Shown: positions 1-9,616, numbered from the stretch's first letter. The stretch: 64,000 nucleotides of DNA from JBGSMX01 sp963790405 (GCA_963790405.1 CAWBOJ010000005.1:186001-250000), one strand, 5' to 3'. Notes: generated from the letters alone by a model not told the origin. A program made the numbers and translations.

Positions 1-261
1 GTCCCGGCGGGCAAGCGCAGCGCGCGATTCCGTTGCGTCATGGTCTTTGTGGACGATGACGGGATGGAGACTGTCGCGCAGGGCACGTGTGAGGGTTCGA
101 TAGGCTTCGAGCCGCGTGGCGATGGAGGTTTCGGCTACGATCCGCTGTTCTTACCTGACGCAGCACCAGGTCGAACGATGGCTGAGCTGGCAATTGTCGA
201 GAAGAACACAATCAGTCACCGCGGATCGGCCCTTCGGGTGCTCAGGCAGGCGCTCGAGTGA
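1..261 (+). CDS. rdgB: XTP/dITP diphosphatase (RdgB/HAM1 family), C-terminal part
   Basis: Hydrolyses non-canonical purine triphosphates such as XTP and dITP to keep them out of DNA. The frame is open from base 1, so the start lies upstream of the window and only about 86 residues are present. The visible part carries the family signature: GFGYDPLFLP, then MAEL, then EKNTISHRG near the end. The stop at 259-261 is followed by a promoter-like sequence and the tRNA cluster. Assignment is from family motifs; the missing N-terminus would carry the nucleotide-binding segment. Confidence 0.9.
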   Translation, partial: VPAGKRSARFRCVMVFVDDDGMETVAQGTCEGSIGFEPRGDGGFGYDPLFLPDAAPGRTMAELAIVEKNTISHRGSALRVLRQALE

Positions 262-289
262 GGCAAGGACCGCTAATCGCCGCGAGCAT

Positions 290-318
290 TTGCCCCATAC
301 CCAGGCAGAACCTATACT
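290..318 (+). promoter_or_regulatory. Promoter for the tRNA-Pro/tRNA-Gly unit
   Basis: TTGCCC at 290-295, a 17-base spacer and TATACT at 313-318 make a good sigma-70 type promoter. It sits in the gap after rdgB, with a start expected near 325, about 50 bases before tRNA-Pro. Confidence 0.6.
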
Positions 319-377
319 GTCCCTTGCCCTGAAGGCAGGAGGCCCGCGAGGGCGCCCGTTCAAAGGGCGTGTAAGGT

Positions 378-454
378 CGGGCCGTGGCGCAGCTTGGTAG
401 CGCACCTGCTTTGGGAGCAGGGGGCCGCCGGTTCGAATCCGGCCGGCCCGACCA
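378..454 (+). tRNA. tRNA-Pro (TGG)
   Basis: Full cloverleaf with a 7-bp acceptor stem (CGGGCCG with CGGCCCG), anticodon loop TTTGGGA giving anticodon TGG, T-loop TTCGAAT and an encoded 3' CCA. It lies five bases before tRNA-Gly, so the two are probably cotranscribed. Confidence 0.95.
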
Positions 455-459
455 AAGAT

Positions 460-535
460 GCGGCGGTAGTTCAATTGGTAGAGCATCAGCCTTCCAAGCT
501 GATTGTTGCGGGTTCGAGTCCCGTCCGCCGCTCCA
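460..535 (+). tRNA. tRNA-Gly (TCC)
   Basis: Acceptor stem GCGGCGG pairs perfectly with CCGCCGC. The anticodon loop CTTCCAA gives TCC. T-loop TTCGAGT and an encoded CCA are present. Second gene of a Pro-Gly pair, followed by a hairpin terminator. Confidence 0.95.
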
Positions 536-547
536 CTTGACACGACC

Positions 548-570
548 CGCCGTCCCAACGGGCGGCGTTC
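548..570 (+). terminator. Terminator after tRNA-Gly
   Basis: An 8-bp GC-rich stem (548-555 with 560-567, one G-T pair) closes a CAAC loop and is followed by a short T-containing stretch. The T-run is weak, but the position just after tRNA-Gly and just before a new promoter fits. Confidence 0.55.
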
Positions 571-571
571 A

Positions 572-601
572 TTGACAATGGCGAGCATCGCAGAGTACCG
601 T
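572..601 (+). promoter_or_regulatory. Promoter for the tRNA-Arg/tRNA-His unit
   Basis: A consensus TTGACA at 572-577, then an 18-base spacer and TACCGT at 596-601. The -10 is weak, but the perfect -35 and the location between a terminator and tRNA-Arg support it. Confidence 0.5.
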
Positions 602-635
602 CTTGCTTCGGCACTCCGGCGGTCGCCCCAGATAT

Positions 636-712
636 GCGCCCGTAGCTCAGTTGGATAGAGCGGGAGACTTCTAATCTCTAGGTCGGGGGTTCGAATCCCT
701 CCGGGCGTGCCA
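636..712 (+). tRNA. tRNA-Arg (TCT)
   Basis: Cloverleaf with anticodon loop CTTCTAA (anticodon TCT), T-loop TTCGAAT and encoded CCA. The acceptor stem is complete, with a G-T wobble at the first pair. It is nine bases upstream of tRNA-His. Confidence 0.93.
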
Positions 713-721
713 GCTACACAC

Positions 722-799
722 GGTGGGTGTAGCTCAGTTGGTTAGAGCGCCGGACTGTGGCTCCGGAGGCCGCGGGTTCGAGTCCCGTTACCCACCCCA
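722..799 (+). tRNA. tRNA-His (GTG)
   Basis: Anticodon loop CTGTGGC gives GTG. The gene encodes the extra G at position -1 (722), which pairs with the C at the discriminator position (796), the identity element of tRNA-His. Encoded CCA at 797-799. Confidence 0.94.
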
Positions 800-808
800 A
801 TGCTTGGA

Positions 809-845
809 TAGGGCCCCTGGGTTCGCCCAGGGGCCCTACTTTCTC
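809..845 (+). terminator. Terminator after tRNA-His
   Basis: A perfect stem of 11 G-C-rich pairs, extended by two A-T pairs (809-821 with 826-838), closes a short TTCG loop and is followed by CTTTCTC. A strong intrinsic terminator ending the Arg-His unit. Confidence 0.85.
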
Positions 846-878
846 GGCGCGGCTCATGAGGGGTGCTTCCAGGCGAAC

Positions 879-906
879 TTGCATTTCATCGGCAAGGATA
901 TAGAAT
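879..906 (+). promoter_or_regulatory. Promoter for tRNA-Lys
   Basis: TTGCAT at 879-884, a 16-base spacer and TAGAAT at 901-906. It sits between the terminator of tRNA-His and tRNA-Lys, which begins nine bases after the -10. Confidence 0.55.
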
Positions 907-914
907 GTCCCGAC

Positions 915-990
<76 letters not shown>

Positions 991-1003
991 CCTGAAAGAC
1001 TCG

Positions 1004-1036
1004 AATGGCCAAGGAATCCGTTCCTCGGCCATTTTC
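1004..1036 (+). terminator. Terminator after tRNA-Lys
   Basis: A 13-bp stem with one mismatch (1004-1016 with 1021-1033), TCCG loop, followed by TTTC. It separates tRNA-Lys from tRNA-Leu. A TATACT at 1039-1044 directly after it is a plausible -10 for tRNA-Leu, but I find no clear -35. Confidence 0.75.
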
Positions 1037-1060
1037 GCTATACTGGATAGCCGCTTGCGT

Positions 1061-1145
1061 GCGGGCGTGGCGGAATTGGCAGACGCGCCGGGTTTAGGTC
1101 CCGGTGAGGCGACTCATGGAGGTTCGAGTCCTCTCGCCCGCACCA
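1061..1145 (+). tRNA. tRNA-Leu (TAG)
   Basis: Class II tRNA of 85 bases with a long variable arm. Acceptor stem GCGGGCG pairs with CGCCCGC, anticodon loop TTTAGGT gives TAG, and CCA is encoded. It ends 44 bases before the tig start. Confidence 0.95.
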
Positions 1146-1189
1146 CAATACATATCCGGTCGAACCAGAAACGATCGTAGGAGGACTCT

Positions 1190-2660
1190 TTGAAGACACA
1201 TGTCGAGAAGCTGGATGGAAACATCGTCCGGCTCACCGTGACCGTGCCCGCCGATGAGGTGGACGTGGCAATCGACGCGGCCTACAAGTCGATAGCCAAG
1301 AAGATCAAGGTCCCTGGTTTCCGTGCGGGCAAGGCACCTAAGCCCGTGATCGACACACACGTGGGTCGCGAGGCTGTCGATCGCCGATGCCCAAGACGAG
1401 CTGCTCACCAAGAGCTACGGCGATGCACTGGACGCCGAGGAGCATCCGTCCGATCGCCCAGCCGGAGATCGGCGAGTTCGAGCCGCATGGAGCCCGGCAA
1501 GGACTTCGAGTTCGTCGCCGAGGTCGAGGTGCGACCCGAACTCGAGCTCTGTCCTCGGTCGAGGGCCTCAGCATCACCGTGCCCGTCCAAGAAGGCGACC
1601 GAGCGCGAGATCGACGCGCAGATCGACACGATGCGCGAGCGATTCGCCACGCTCGAGCCGGTCGAGGACCGCGGCGTCGCAGGCGGACGACTTCGTGCTC
1701 ATCTCGTTCGTGGGCAAGGTCGACGGCGAGGAGTACGAGGGCAACACCGTCGACAAGTACCTCTACGAGATGAACCGCGGGCTCATGCCTGCGGAGTTCG
1801 ACGAGGGACTCTCGGCGTCGAAGCCGGGTCGAGGAGCGGCTTGTCGCGTTCGAGATTCCGCGAGCACCTCGAGCAACCCGGAGTTCGTGGGCAAGACCGC
1901 GACTTTCGACGTCACCGTTCACGAGATCAAGGCCAAGGTGCTTCCCGACGGTCGACGATGAGTTCGCGTTCGCGGTGGGCGGTTTCGACACCGTCGACGA
2001 GCTGCGCGAGTCGGCACGCGAGCAGCTCGACAATCAGAAGGAGATCGGCTTCCGCCGAGCGCGTCGAGGACAACGCGCGTAGGGCGATCGCCGAGCGGCT
2101 CGAAGGCGACATCCCCGAGGCCATGATCGAGAGCACGCGCGGTCAGATGATGCGTGACTTCGATGAACGGTCTGCGAGGCTCGCGAGATGACGCTGGACG
2201 ACTACCTCGCCGCGACGGGCATGACGCTCGACGAGCTCGAAGCGCAGCTACGCGCGCAGGCCGAACAGTCCGTGCGTGAGGAGCTCGCGCTCGAGGCTCT
2301 GTTCGCGAACAGGGGCTTCGAGGTCACCGATGAGGACATCGACATCGAGCTCGCGCTGTTCTCGACAGGGACCGGTCAGTCGACCGAAGAGGCTCGCAAG
2401 AAGTGGGAAGACATGGGCGTCATGGCCGTCCGTCATCGAGCAGATTCAGCACAAGAAGGCATCGATGTGGATGCTCGACAACATCGAGATCACCGAGGAA
2501 TCGGAGGCCGACGAGGCCGAGCAGGTCGAGGCCGACGCCGATGCGGGTAAGAAGCCCAAGAGCAAGAAGCGCAAGAAGCCCTCGGCCGAAGAAGGCCGCC
2601 GAATCTACCGATGAAGCCGCTGACGACGCCGAGTCCGTCGAGGACGAGGCGAAGGAGTAA
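1190..2660 (+). CDS. tig: Trigger factor, ribosome-bound chaperone/PPIase (many frameshifts)
   Basis: Trigger factor binds the ribosomal exit tunnel and helps nascent chains fold. A TTG start at 1190 follows a GGAGG. The N-terminal ribosome-binding domain is clear (VPGFRAGKAPKPVID around residues 42-56). The PPIase-like middle (ISFVGKVDGEEYEG) and the helical C-terminus (MTLDDYLAATGMTLDELEAQ) appear in other frames. The tail is Lys/Glu-rich. About a dozen frameshifts are needed, for example near 1383, 1438, 1495, 1592, 1683, 1812, 1948, 2056, 2170, 2430 and 2590. Most are explained by one extra base. The conserved protein is present in full once frames are joined, and clpP-clpX follow, the usual bacterial order. 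I therefore infer sequencing error rather than gene decay. Confidence 0.85.
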
Positions 2661-2665
2661 CCGAC

Positions 2666-3292
2666 ATGGCACACGATGAATCTCGCGGTGGGCAGATGGG
2701 CCTGGTACCGATCGTCGTCGAGCAGACGTCGCGCGGCGAGCGCAGCTTCGACATCTACTCACGACTGCTCAACGAGCGCGTGGTCTTCCTCGGCCACGAG
2801 ATCAGCGACGATATCGCGAACCTGGTTATCGCCCAGCTGCTGCATCTTGAGTCCGACGATCCCGACAAGGACATCAACCTCTACATCAACTCCCCGGGCG
2901 GTTCGGTGACCGCTGGTCTCGCGATCTACGACACCATGCAGTACATGAAGTGCGACGTGGCGACGATGTGCATCGGACAGTGCGCTTCGATGGCGGCGGT
3001 GCTGTTGGCAGCCGGAGCGGCCGGAAAGCGCGCCGCGTTGACCAACAGCCGCATCCTCATCCATCAGCCGTGGGGCGGTACGCAGGGCCAGGTCACGGAT
3101 ATCGAGATCCAGGCCAAGGAGATGCTGCGTATGCGTGAGGCGCTGGACAAGATCCTCGCGACGCACACGGGCCAGCCCCAGAAGAAGATCCACTTGGATA
3201 CCGAGCGCGACAACATCATGACGGCCGAGGAGGCTCGCGCGTACGGACTCGTCGACAGCGTGTTCCTGACTCGTGGGAAGAAGGCGGAGTAG
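2666..3292 (+). CDS. clpP: ATP-dependent Clp protease proteolytic subunit
   Basis: Serine peptidase that forms a tetradecameric chamber and degrades proteins fed in by ClpX or ClpC. 208 residues, normal for the family. The catalytic triad is visible: Ser108 in GQCASMAAV, His133 in ILIHQPWG and Asp182 in TERDN. The ATG at 2666 follows AAGGAG that overlaps the end of tig, five bases upstream of tig's stop-to-start gap, so the two are coupled. A second Met at residue 11 is a possible later start. clpX begins three bases after the stop. The frame is intact, unlike both neighbours. Confidence 0.96.
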   Translation: MAHDESRGGQMGLVPIVVEQTSRGERSFDIYSRLLNERVVFLGHEISDDIANLVIAQLLHLESDDPDKDINLYINSPGGSVTAGLAIYDTMQYMKCDVATMCIGQCASMAAVLLAAGAAGKRAALTNSRILIHQPWGGTQGQVTDIEIQAKEMLRMREALDKILATHTGQPQKKIHLDTERDNIMTAEEARAYGLVDSVFLTRGKKAE

Positions 3293-3295
3293 CGC

Positions 3296-4556
3296 ATGCC
3301 TCGTAGTGAGGGCCCCGAGCATCTCAAGTGCTCATTCTGCGGCAAGAGTCAGCGGCAGGTCCGCAAGCTCATTGCCGGACCCGGCGTGTACATTTGCGAC
3401 GAATGCATCGAGCTGTGCAACGACATCGTCGACGACGAGCTTGTCGACGAACGGCCCACGCCGTTCGCGGATGAGCTGCCGACGCCGGCCGAGATACACG
3501 AGGCGCCTGAACCAGTACGTTATCGGCCAGGAACGCGCCAAGAAGGTCCTGTCGGTGGCGGTCTACAACCACTACAAGCGCGTGCGGGTCATGCCGGAGT
3601 CGTCCAGCGATGAGGTCGAGCTGGCGAAGAGCAACATCCTCATGCTGGGTCCGACGGGATGCGGGAAGACGCTGCTGGCTCAGACTCTCGCACGTGTGCT
3701 CAAGGTGCCGTTCGCCATCGCCGATGCTACTGCGCTGACCGAGGCCGGATACGTTGGCGAGGACGTCGAGAACATCTTGCTGAAGCTCATCACTGCCGCT
3801 GATTTCGACGTCAAGCGAGCTGAGGTCGGCATCGTCTACATCGACGAGATCGACAAGGTCGCCCGCAAGGCCGAGAACCTCTCCATCACGCGCGACGTGA
3901 GCGGCGAGGGTGTTCAGCAGGCACTGCTGAAGATTCTCGAGGGCACGGAAGCCGCTGTGCCCCCGCAGGGTGGGCGCAAGCACCCGCAGCAGGAACTCAT
4001 CCGGATCGACACGACCAACATCCTGTTTATCCTTGGTGGTGCCTTCGTCGGGCTTGAGAAGATGATCGCTGATCGCATCGGCCGCAAGGGCGTTGGGTTC
4101 GGCGCCGATCTCGCCGACGCGAACAAGCATCGCGAGGGCGAGCTGTTCGGACAGGTACTCCCCGAGGACCTACACCATTTCGGCATGATTCCGGAGTTCG
4201 TGGGACGCTTGCCGGTCATCACCCACGTTCAGGAGCTGTGCGAAGACGACCTCGTACAGATCCTTACCGAGCGCCGAAGAACGCGCTGGTCAAACAGTAC
4301 GATCGGCTGTTCTCGGCTCGAAGACGTGGAGCTGCAGTTCACCTCAGAGGCGCTCCGCGCGGTGGCTCACCAGGCAACGAAGCGCGGTACGGGCGCGCGG
4401 GGTCTGCGCTCCATCATGGAGTCGCTGCTTCTCGACACGATGTACGATCTGCCTGATGCCGACGATATCGAACGAGTGGTGGTCACCGAAGAGGCCGTTG
4501 CGGCTGGCGGTACGCCCACAATCGTTCGTAGAGGGCAATCAGAGGCATCAGCCTAG
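3296..4556 (+). CDS. clpX: ClpX, ATPase subunit of ClpXP (3 frameshifts)
   Basis: AAA+ unfoldase that recognises substrates and delivers them to ClpP. The N-terminal zinc domain has CSFC and CDEC, the Walker A is GPTGCGKT and Walker B is VYIDEID. The frame breaks near 3503 (before LNQYVIGQ), 4275 and 4317. Removing one base at each restores a continuous ClpX of about 419 residues. The third pair of breaks lies between the sensor-2 region and the C-terminal domain. Start ATG at 3296, directly after clpP, so the pair is cotranscribed. Assignment is certain; the breaks are probably errors. Confidence 0.92.
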
Positions 4557-4563
4557 ATCGCGG

Positions 4564-4786
4564 CTACCGTACGGCGGCGTTGATGACGTCATCAACGCGC
4601 TGTGCCTCGTTCGGGTACAGGTCGGCAGGCACGTTCTCGCGGCCAGCTGCTTTGAACACACGGTACCGCGCAGCAGGTCTCGTACGCGTCCTGGCAGTAT
4701 CGATGCTTGTACATGCTGGCCATGCTCGGCATGTTCGCCATCTTGTCGTTGAAGAAGATGCATGTCTCCGTCAGTGCGCACGCCAT
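4564..4786 (-). CDS. Small conserved Cys protein, function unknown (1 frameshift)
   Basis: A protein of about 73 residues on the minus strand, convergent with clpX. The ATG at 4786 has an AGGGAGG eight bases upstream. The N-terminal part reads CIFFNDKMANMPSMASMYK, then HRYCQDAYETC. Near 4663 the frame must shift to continue with RYRVFKAAGRENVPADLYPN and end at 4564. It carries Cys at about 3, 9, 31, 38 and 39. I recall similar short proteins with a CxFF..MP..A..YK.RYC pattern followed by CARY and VP.DL.PN in anaerobic bacteria, without a known function. That recollection is not a database result. The spaced cysteines could bind a metal. Confidence 0.6.
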
Positions 4787-5009
4787 GCGTGCGCCTCCCT
4801 GTAGTCCCTGCCCGGTGTGTGACAGGCGTCAGCATTTACTGTATCGGCTGTCTGTAAGGAAACTTCAGGCCAACTATCCCGAGCGGTGGATATTCGGGGT
4901 CGTTTTGGTGACGAGCGGGTTGGCGATGGACTTCTCTGTATCTCGCACCGTACATGCCCTAGAATCCGTAGGAACCGACACCCCGAGACCGGGAGGTAGT
5001 GCGTACTCG

Positions 5010-7672
5010 ATGAGCGAGATGCCCAAGGCATACGATCCGGAGACAGTCGAGGGTCCGATATTCACGTCCTGGATGGAGGGACGCTACTTCGAGCAGTCTG
5101 TTGTCGAGGGGCCGATCCGTTCGCGATCGTCATCCCCCCGCCCAACGTGACCGGATCGCTGCACATGGGCCACGCGCTCAACAACACGATCCAAGATGTC
5201 GTAATCAGGCGGATGCGGATGGCCGGCAGGCCGACTCGCTGGATCGTGGGGACCGATCATGCGGGCATCGCGACGCAGAACAAGGTCGAGCAGATGCTGG
5301 CCAAGCGAGGATCTGTCGCGCAACGATGTGGGCCGCGAGAAGTTCATCGAGCTGTGTTGGACATGGAGAAGCGAGCATGGCTCGATCATCATCGAGCAGC
5401 TCAAGCGTATGGGGTGCTCGTGCGACTACTCGGACGAGTGGTTCACGATGGATCCGAGCTACCAGCAGGCCGTCCGCACGGTGTTCGTCGATTGGTTCAA
5501 CAAGGGGCTCATCTACCGAGGCAAGCGCATCATCAACTGGTGCCCACGTTGCTCCACGGCACTCTCGGACATCGAGGTCGAACATGAGGATCTCGACAGC
5601 CATCTGTGGCACATACGCTACCCGCTGAAGGAAGCGGTTGGCGGTGTCGATCACGTGGTGGTTGCCACCACACGACCTGAGACGATGCTCGGTGACACGT
5701 GCGTGGCGGTGCATCCCGACGACGAGCGCTATCGAGATCTGGTCGGGCGCTACGGTCGTGCTGCCGCTCCTCGGCAGGGAGATTCCGATCGTGGCCGACG
5801 ACTACGTCGACCCGGCTTTCGGCACGGGCGCCGTGAAGGTCACACCCGCACACGACCCCAACGACTTCGAGATCGGCGAGCGACACGACTGCGCCAAGAT
5901 CAACGTCATGGCCGCCGATGCGACCATCACCGCAGAAGGCGGCCCGTACGTGGGTCTCGATCGCTACGAGGCACGCAAGAAGATCGTCGCCGATCTTGAG
6001 GCGCAAGGGCTGCTCGTGAAGACCGACGATCACGTCCACGCGGTGGGCCACTGCTACCGGTGTCACACCGTCATCGAGCCGTGGCTTTCCGACCAGTGGT
6101 TCGTGGACATGAAGCCGCTCGCCGCGCCAGCGATCCAGGCCGTCCGCGACGAGCGCGTCGTCTTCCACCCCAAGCGTTGGGAGAACGTCTACTTCCACTG
6201 GATGGAGAACATTCGCGACTGGTGCATCTCGCGGCAGTTGTGGTGGGGGCATCGCATCCCGATCTTCTACTGCGACGCCTGCGGGGAGATGACTGCGTCG
6301 ATGGAGGATCTGACCGAGTGTCTGAAGTGCGGCGCGCCCGTGCGTCAGGACGAGGACGTTCTCGACACCTGGTTCTCGAGTCAACTGTGGCCGTTCGCGA
6401 CGATGGGGTGGCCCGAGAAGACGCCAGAACTCGACTACTTCTACCCGACCGGAGTGCTCTCGACCGCTCGCGACATCCTCTTCCTGTGGGTCGCGCGCAT
6501 GATCATGAGCGGCATGTACTTCAACGACGGCGAGATCCCGTTCCGCGACGTCATCATCCATCCCACCGTCTTCAACGCCGAGGGCAAGCGCATGTCCAAG
6601 TCGCTGGGCACCGGCGTCGACCCGCTCGACCTCATGGAGCACTACGGCGCCGATGGGATGCGCTTTGGGTCTGATGCTTCAGACCACCGGCAGCCAGGAT
6701 ATCCGTTTCGCCGAGGACAAACTCGCGTCGAGCCGCAACTTCGCGAACAAGATCTGGAACGCGAGCCGGTTCGTGCTCATGAATCTCGACGAGGACTACG
6801 AGCCTGGCGAAGCCACGGTCGAGACGGTCGCCGATGCCTGGATCCTGTCACGGCTGGCCGGTCTTGCTGCTGCCGTGGACGAGGGGCTGGACACCTACCA
6901 GTTCGGAGAGGTCGCGCGCGCGCTCTGTACGACTTCTTCTGGTCGGAGTTCTGCGACTGGTACATCGAACTTGCCAAGCCGCGGCTTATCGCGGGTGGAG
7001 CCGGTGCCCTGAGCGGTCAAGCGCAATCTCGTGTTCGTGCTCGACCACGCACTGCGGCTGCTCCACCCGATGATGCCGTTCGTCACCGAGGAGATCTGGC
7101 GACGTCTTCCGTTGGCCGCCGAGGACCGTGCGGATTCGCTGATGATCGCTGCATGGCCCGATTCCGCCGAGCTGTCCCGGTTCGTCGACGATGGCGCGGA
7201 GCGTCGGTCTCGGCACTCCAGGAGATCGTCACGGCTGTCCGGGCGGTGCGCGCGCGCTATGGACGTGTCGCCCACGCACGTTGGTCGATGTCGATTCGTG
7301 AAGGCCTCTCGGAGCTGATGCGCTGCTCGTGGCAGAGTCTGGCCGAGCAGTCGCGTCGATTGCGGGCGTCGGCATTCTCGCCGTCGATCCCGACATCGTG
7401 AAGCCGCGCTCACGCGGCCACCGTTCGTGGCAGCGGGTGTTGAGGTGTTCGTGCCGCTTGAGGGCCTCGTCGATTTCGAGGCCGAGAAGGCGCGTCTCGC
7501 CAAGGAGCTCGACAAGGCCAGAGTCGATCTGAAGAAGCTGGAAGGCAAGCTTACCAACGAGGGGTTCTTGTCCAAGGCCGCTCCCGAAATCATCGAGAAG
7601 GACCGGGCGAGAGCCGTTGAGCTTGGCGACACAGTGGCTACGCTCGAGTCGCAGCTGGCAGAACTCGAGTAG
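5010..7672 (+). CDS. valS: Valyl-tRNA synthetase (many frameshifts)
   Basis: Class I synthetase charging tRNA-Val. ATG at 5010 has GGGAGG ten bases upstream. All landmarks are present across frames: IPPPNVTGSLHMGHA (HIGH motif), the editing-domain TTRPETMLGDT, the KMSKS loop as KRMSKSLG near 6590-6605, the anticodon-binding LLHPMMPFVTEEIW, and a C-terminal coiled coil ending at 7672. About ten frameshifts occur, for example near 5108, 5310, 5752, 6665, 6923, 7010, 7200 and 7400. Most fit one extra base. Expected length is about 880 residues. folC follows 12 bases later, a common pairing. Confidence 0.88.
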
Positions 7673-7684
7673 GGGAGCACGCTC

Positions 7685-9049
7685 ATGGGCGAGCGCATGA
7701 CACGCTCGTACCGACGCGCGGTTGCGGCACTCGAAGGCGCTCTGACCTTCGGGGTGCATCCTTCGCTCGACGGCATACGCGCTCTTGCTGCTGCGCTCGA
7801 CCGTCCCCAGGACGCATACGCGTGCATCCAGGTGACCGGCACGAACGGCAAGTCCTCGGTCACGCGCATGATCGCGGCGCTTCTCGCGGCTCACGGGGTG
7901 CGGGTTGGCTGCTACACGAGTCCACACCTCGATTCGTACACCGAGCGTATTGAGATCGACGGCGTGCCCGTTGACCAGCGAGCGGTTCGCGGCAGCTGTC
8001 AGCGATGGCCATGGACGCGGCTCTCGCGGCGCACGAAGCCGGGTACAACGAGCCCCTCACCGAGTTCGAGCTGCTCACAGCCGCCGCGCTCTGGCTGCTT
8101 TCGCGACTCCGAAGGCGTGGACTTCGCCGTTCTCGAGGTCGGGATGGGCGGGTCGCTGGGACGCGACGAGGTGGTCGATCCTGCAGTCGCCGTCATCACC
8201 GGCGTCGATATCGATCACACAGCGTATCTGGGCGATACGCGCGAAGCCGATCGCAGAGGACAAGGCTCAGATCATTCGAGTCGGCATGCGTTCCGATTCT
8301 GGGTCCGGGAACGGTTGGCGTCGAAGACACCTTCATGAAGCGCGCCGAGGAGTTCAACTTGCAGCTTCAGGCAGTTCGTCCCGCAGGGACAGCCGACGCC
8401 TGCCGAGGAAGAACTCACGACACGCTACTCCATCGACGAGCGCCCTGTCGGACCGGACGGGATCATGAGCGTCTCGATTCACGGCGCTCACGGCCGCTAC
8501 GACGCGGTCGCAATTCCCGGCCCCGCCTATCAAGCGCCCAACGCCGCGACAGCCATTGCCGCCGCTGAAGCCGCCTTGGGTCGGGCACTGGACCCTGCGG
8601 CCGTTCACGCAGCGCTCGTGGACTTTCGGGTACCTGCCCGCTTCGAGATCGTGCACTGCGATCCAGTTGTGATTGCCGATGGCTCGCACAATCCGCAGGC
8701 GGCGCGGGTGTTGGCGCGCTCGATCCTGGCGGCGTGGCCCGACGTGCGCCCGCTTGTCGTGCTCGGCGTGCTGTCCGACAAGGACGCCGCCGGCATCGTG
8801 GCCGCTTTGGCTGACGCAGCCGGCTCCTGGGCTGTCGTGCAACCCGATTCTCCTCGTGCCCTGGGAGCTGATGCGCTTGCGCGCGTCGTACGGGAGACTA
8901 CCGGCTGCGAGCCGCGCATCCTCGGCCCGATCGAGGAATCTATTCGAGATCTAGTCGGGGAGACGGATGGCCCCATTGTGGTCACTGGCAGTCTCGTCAC
9001 GGCGGCCGCTGCACGACGGGCGTTCGACCCAGACGGGACACACCCATGA
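7685..9049 (+). CDS. folC: Folylpolyglutamate synthase/dihydrofolate synthase (frameshifts)
   Basis: Adds glutamate to dihydropteroate and to folates, an ATP-dependent Mur-ligase-type reaction in the cytoplasm. Start ATG at 7685. The P-loop is CIQVTGTNGKSSVTRM around residues 42-57. The VGMGG segment and HTAYLG follow in another frame, and the C-terminal ligase domain (VIADGSHNPQAARVLA) is intact from about 8465 on. Frame changes lie near 7980, 8003, 8100, 8250, 8300 and 8400, mostly fitting one extra base. About 450 residues when joined, the normal length. It probably shares the valS transcript. Confidence 0.87.
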
Positions 9050-9064
9050 GTAGGCACGGTTTTC

Positions 9065-9073
9065 TGCTAGAAT
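9065..9073 (+). promoter_or_regulatory. Possible extended -10 promoter before the zinc-ribbon gene
   Basis: TGCTAGAAT matches the extended -10 form TGnTAnAAT. No convincing -35 is visible. It lies just after folC and 57 bases upstream of the next start. Confidence 0.35.
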
Positions 9074-9129
9074 CCGTCTAGTCGTGTCCGCGGGACCGCG
9101 GGCATTCGGGGTACCCAGAAAGGGAGGAC

Positions 9130-9564
9130 ATGTCCGAGCTCCTGCAGCCGATCACGAGCAGTGGCGAGTACAAGCTTGTTATGCAGCTGTGCACGCTGTT
9201 CTTCGTTGTCTTCCACTTTGCTCTCACGTTCTGGACCTATCGAGACTCCGACCGGCGCGGTGCGATGGCCTGGTTCTGGGCGCTGACGGTCTTCATTTTC
9301 AACCTCGCAGGCTGGGCCATATACCTGGTCGTGCGTCCGCCGGAGAGCGCCGCCGACGTGCGCGAACGGGATCTGGAGATTCGCGCCAAGGAGATCTCGC
9401 TGCAAAAAGACCTCGAGACGTGTCCGGCGTGCTACAAGCCGGTGGAACCGGACTTCCTCATTTGTCCGTCGTGCATGAAGAAGCTTCGGAAGCCCTGTAT
9501 CGAATGCGAAAGGGCGCTGAAGCTCAGCTGGAATGTGTGTCCGTACTGCAAGACGAAGCAGTAG
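9130..9564 (+). CDS. Membrane protein with PLDc_N-type helices and double zinc ribbon
   Basis: 144 residues. Two transmembrane helices (about 16-37 and 46-68) with the FWTYRDSDRRG hairpin between them resemble the PLDc_N or cardiolipin-synthase N-terminal module, without a phosphodiesterase domain. An acidic/basic linker (71-95) leads to two zinc ribbons: Cys98, 101, 112, 115 and Cys123, 126, 137, 140. ATG at 9130 follows GGGAGG. It stands alone between a weak promoter and a strong terminator. The function is unknown; the ribbons suggest binding of protein or nucleic acid on the cytoplasmic side. Confidence 0.8.
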   Translation: MSELLQPITSSGEYKLVMQLCTLFFVVFHFALTFWTYRDSDRRGAMAWFWALTVFIFNLAGWAIYLVVRPPESAADVRERDLEIRAKEISLQKDLETCPACYKPVEPDFLICPSCMKKLRKPCIECERALKLSWNVCPYCKTKQ

Positions 9565-9589
9565 GGTAGGAACCGGATAGGTTGTGACC

Positions 9590-9616
9590 CGCCCCGCTCG
9601 TGAGCGGGGCGTTTCT
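9590..9616 (+). terminator. Terminator between the zinc-ribbon gene and thrS
   Basis: A perfect 10-bp stem (CGCCCCGCTC at 9590-9599 with 9602-9611), two-base loop, then TTTCT. It ends about 20 bases before the thrS start and overlaps the region just upstream of its ribosome binding site, so it could also limit read-through into thrS. Confidence 0.85.

Noticed and set aside
4868..5009. T-box upstream of valS
   Set aside because: No GGTGGTACCGCG-type core or terminator is present in the gap.
1190..9049. Programmed frameshifting or pseudogene island
   Set aside because: The breaks lack slippery sequences with downstream structures, are too many, and hit unrelated essential genes with all motifs kept. 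Sequencing error explains them better.
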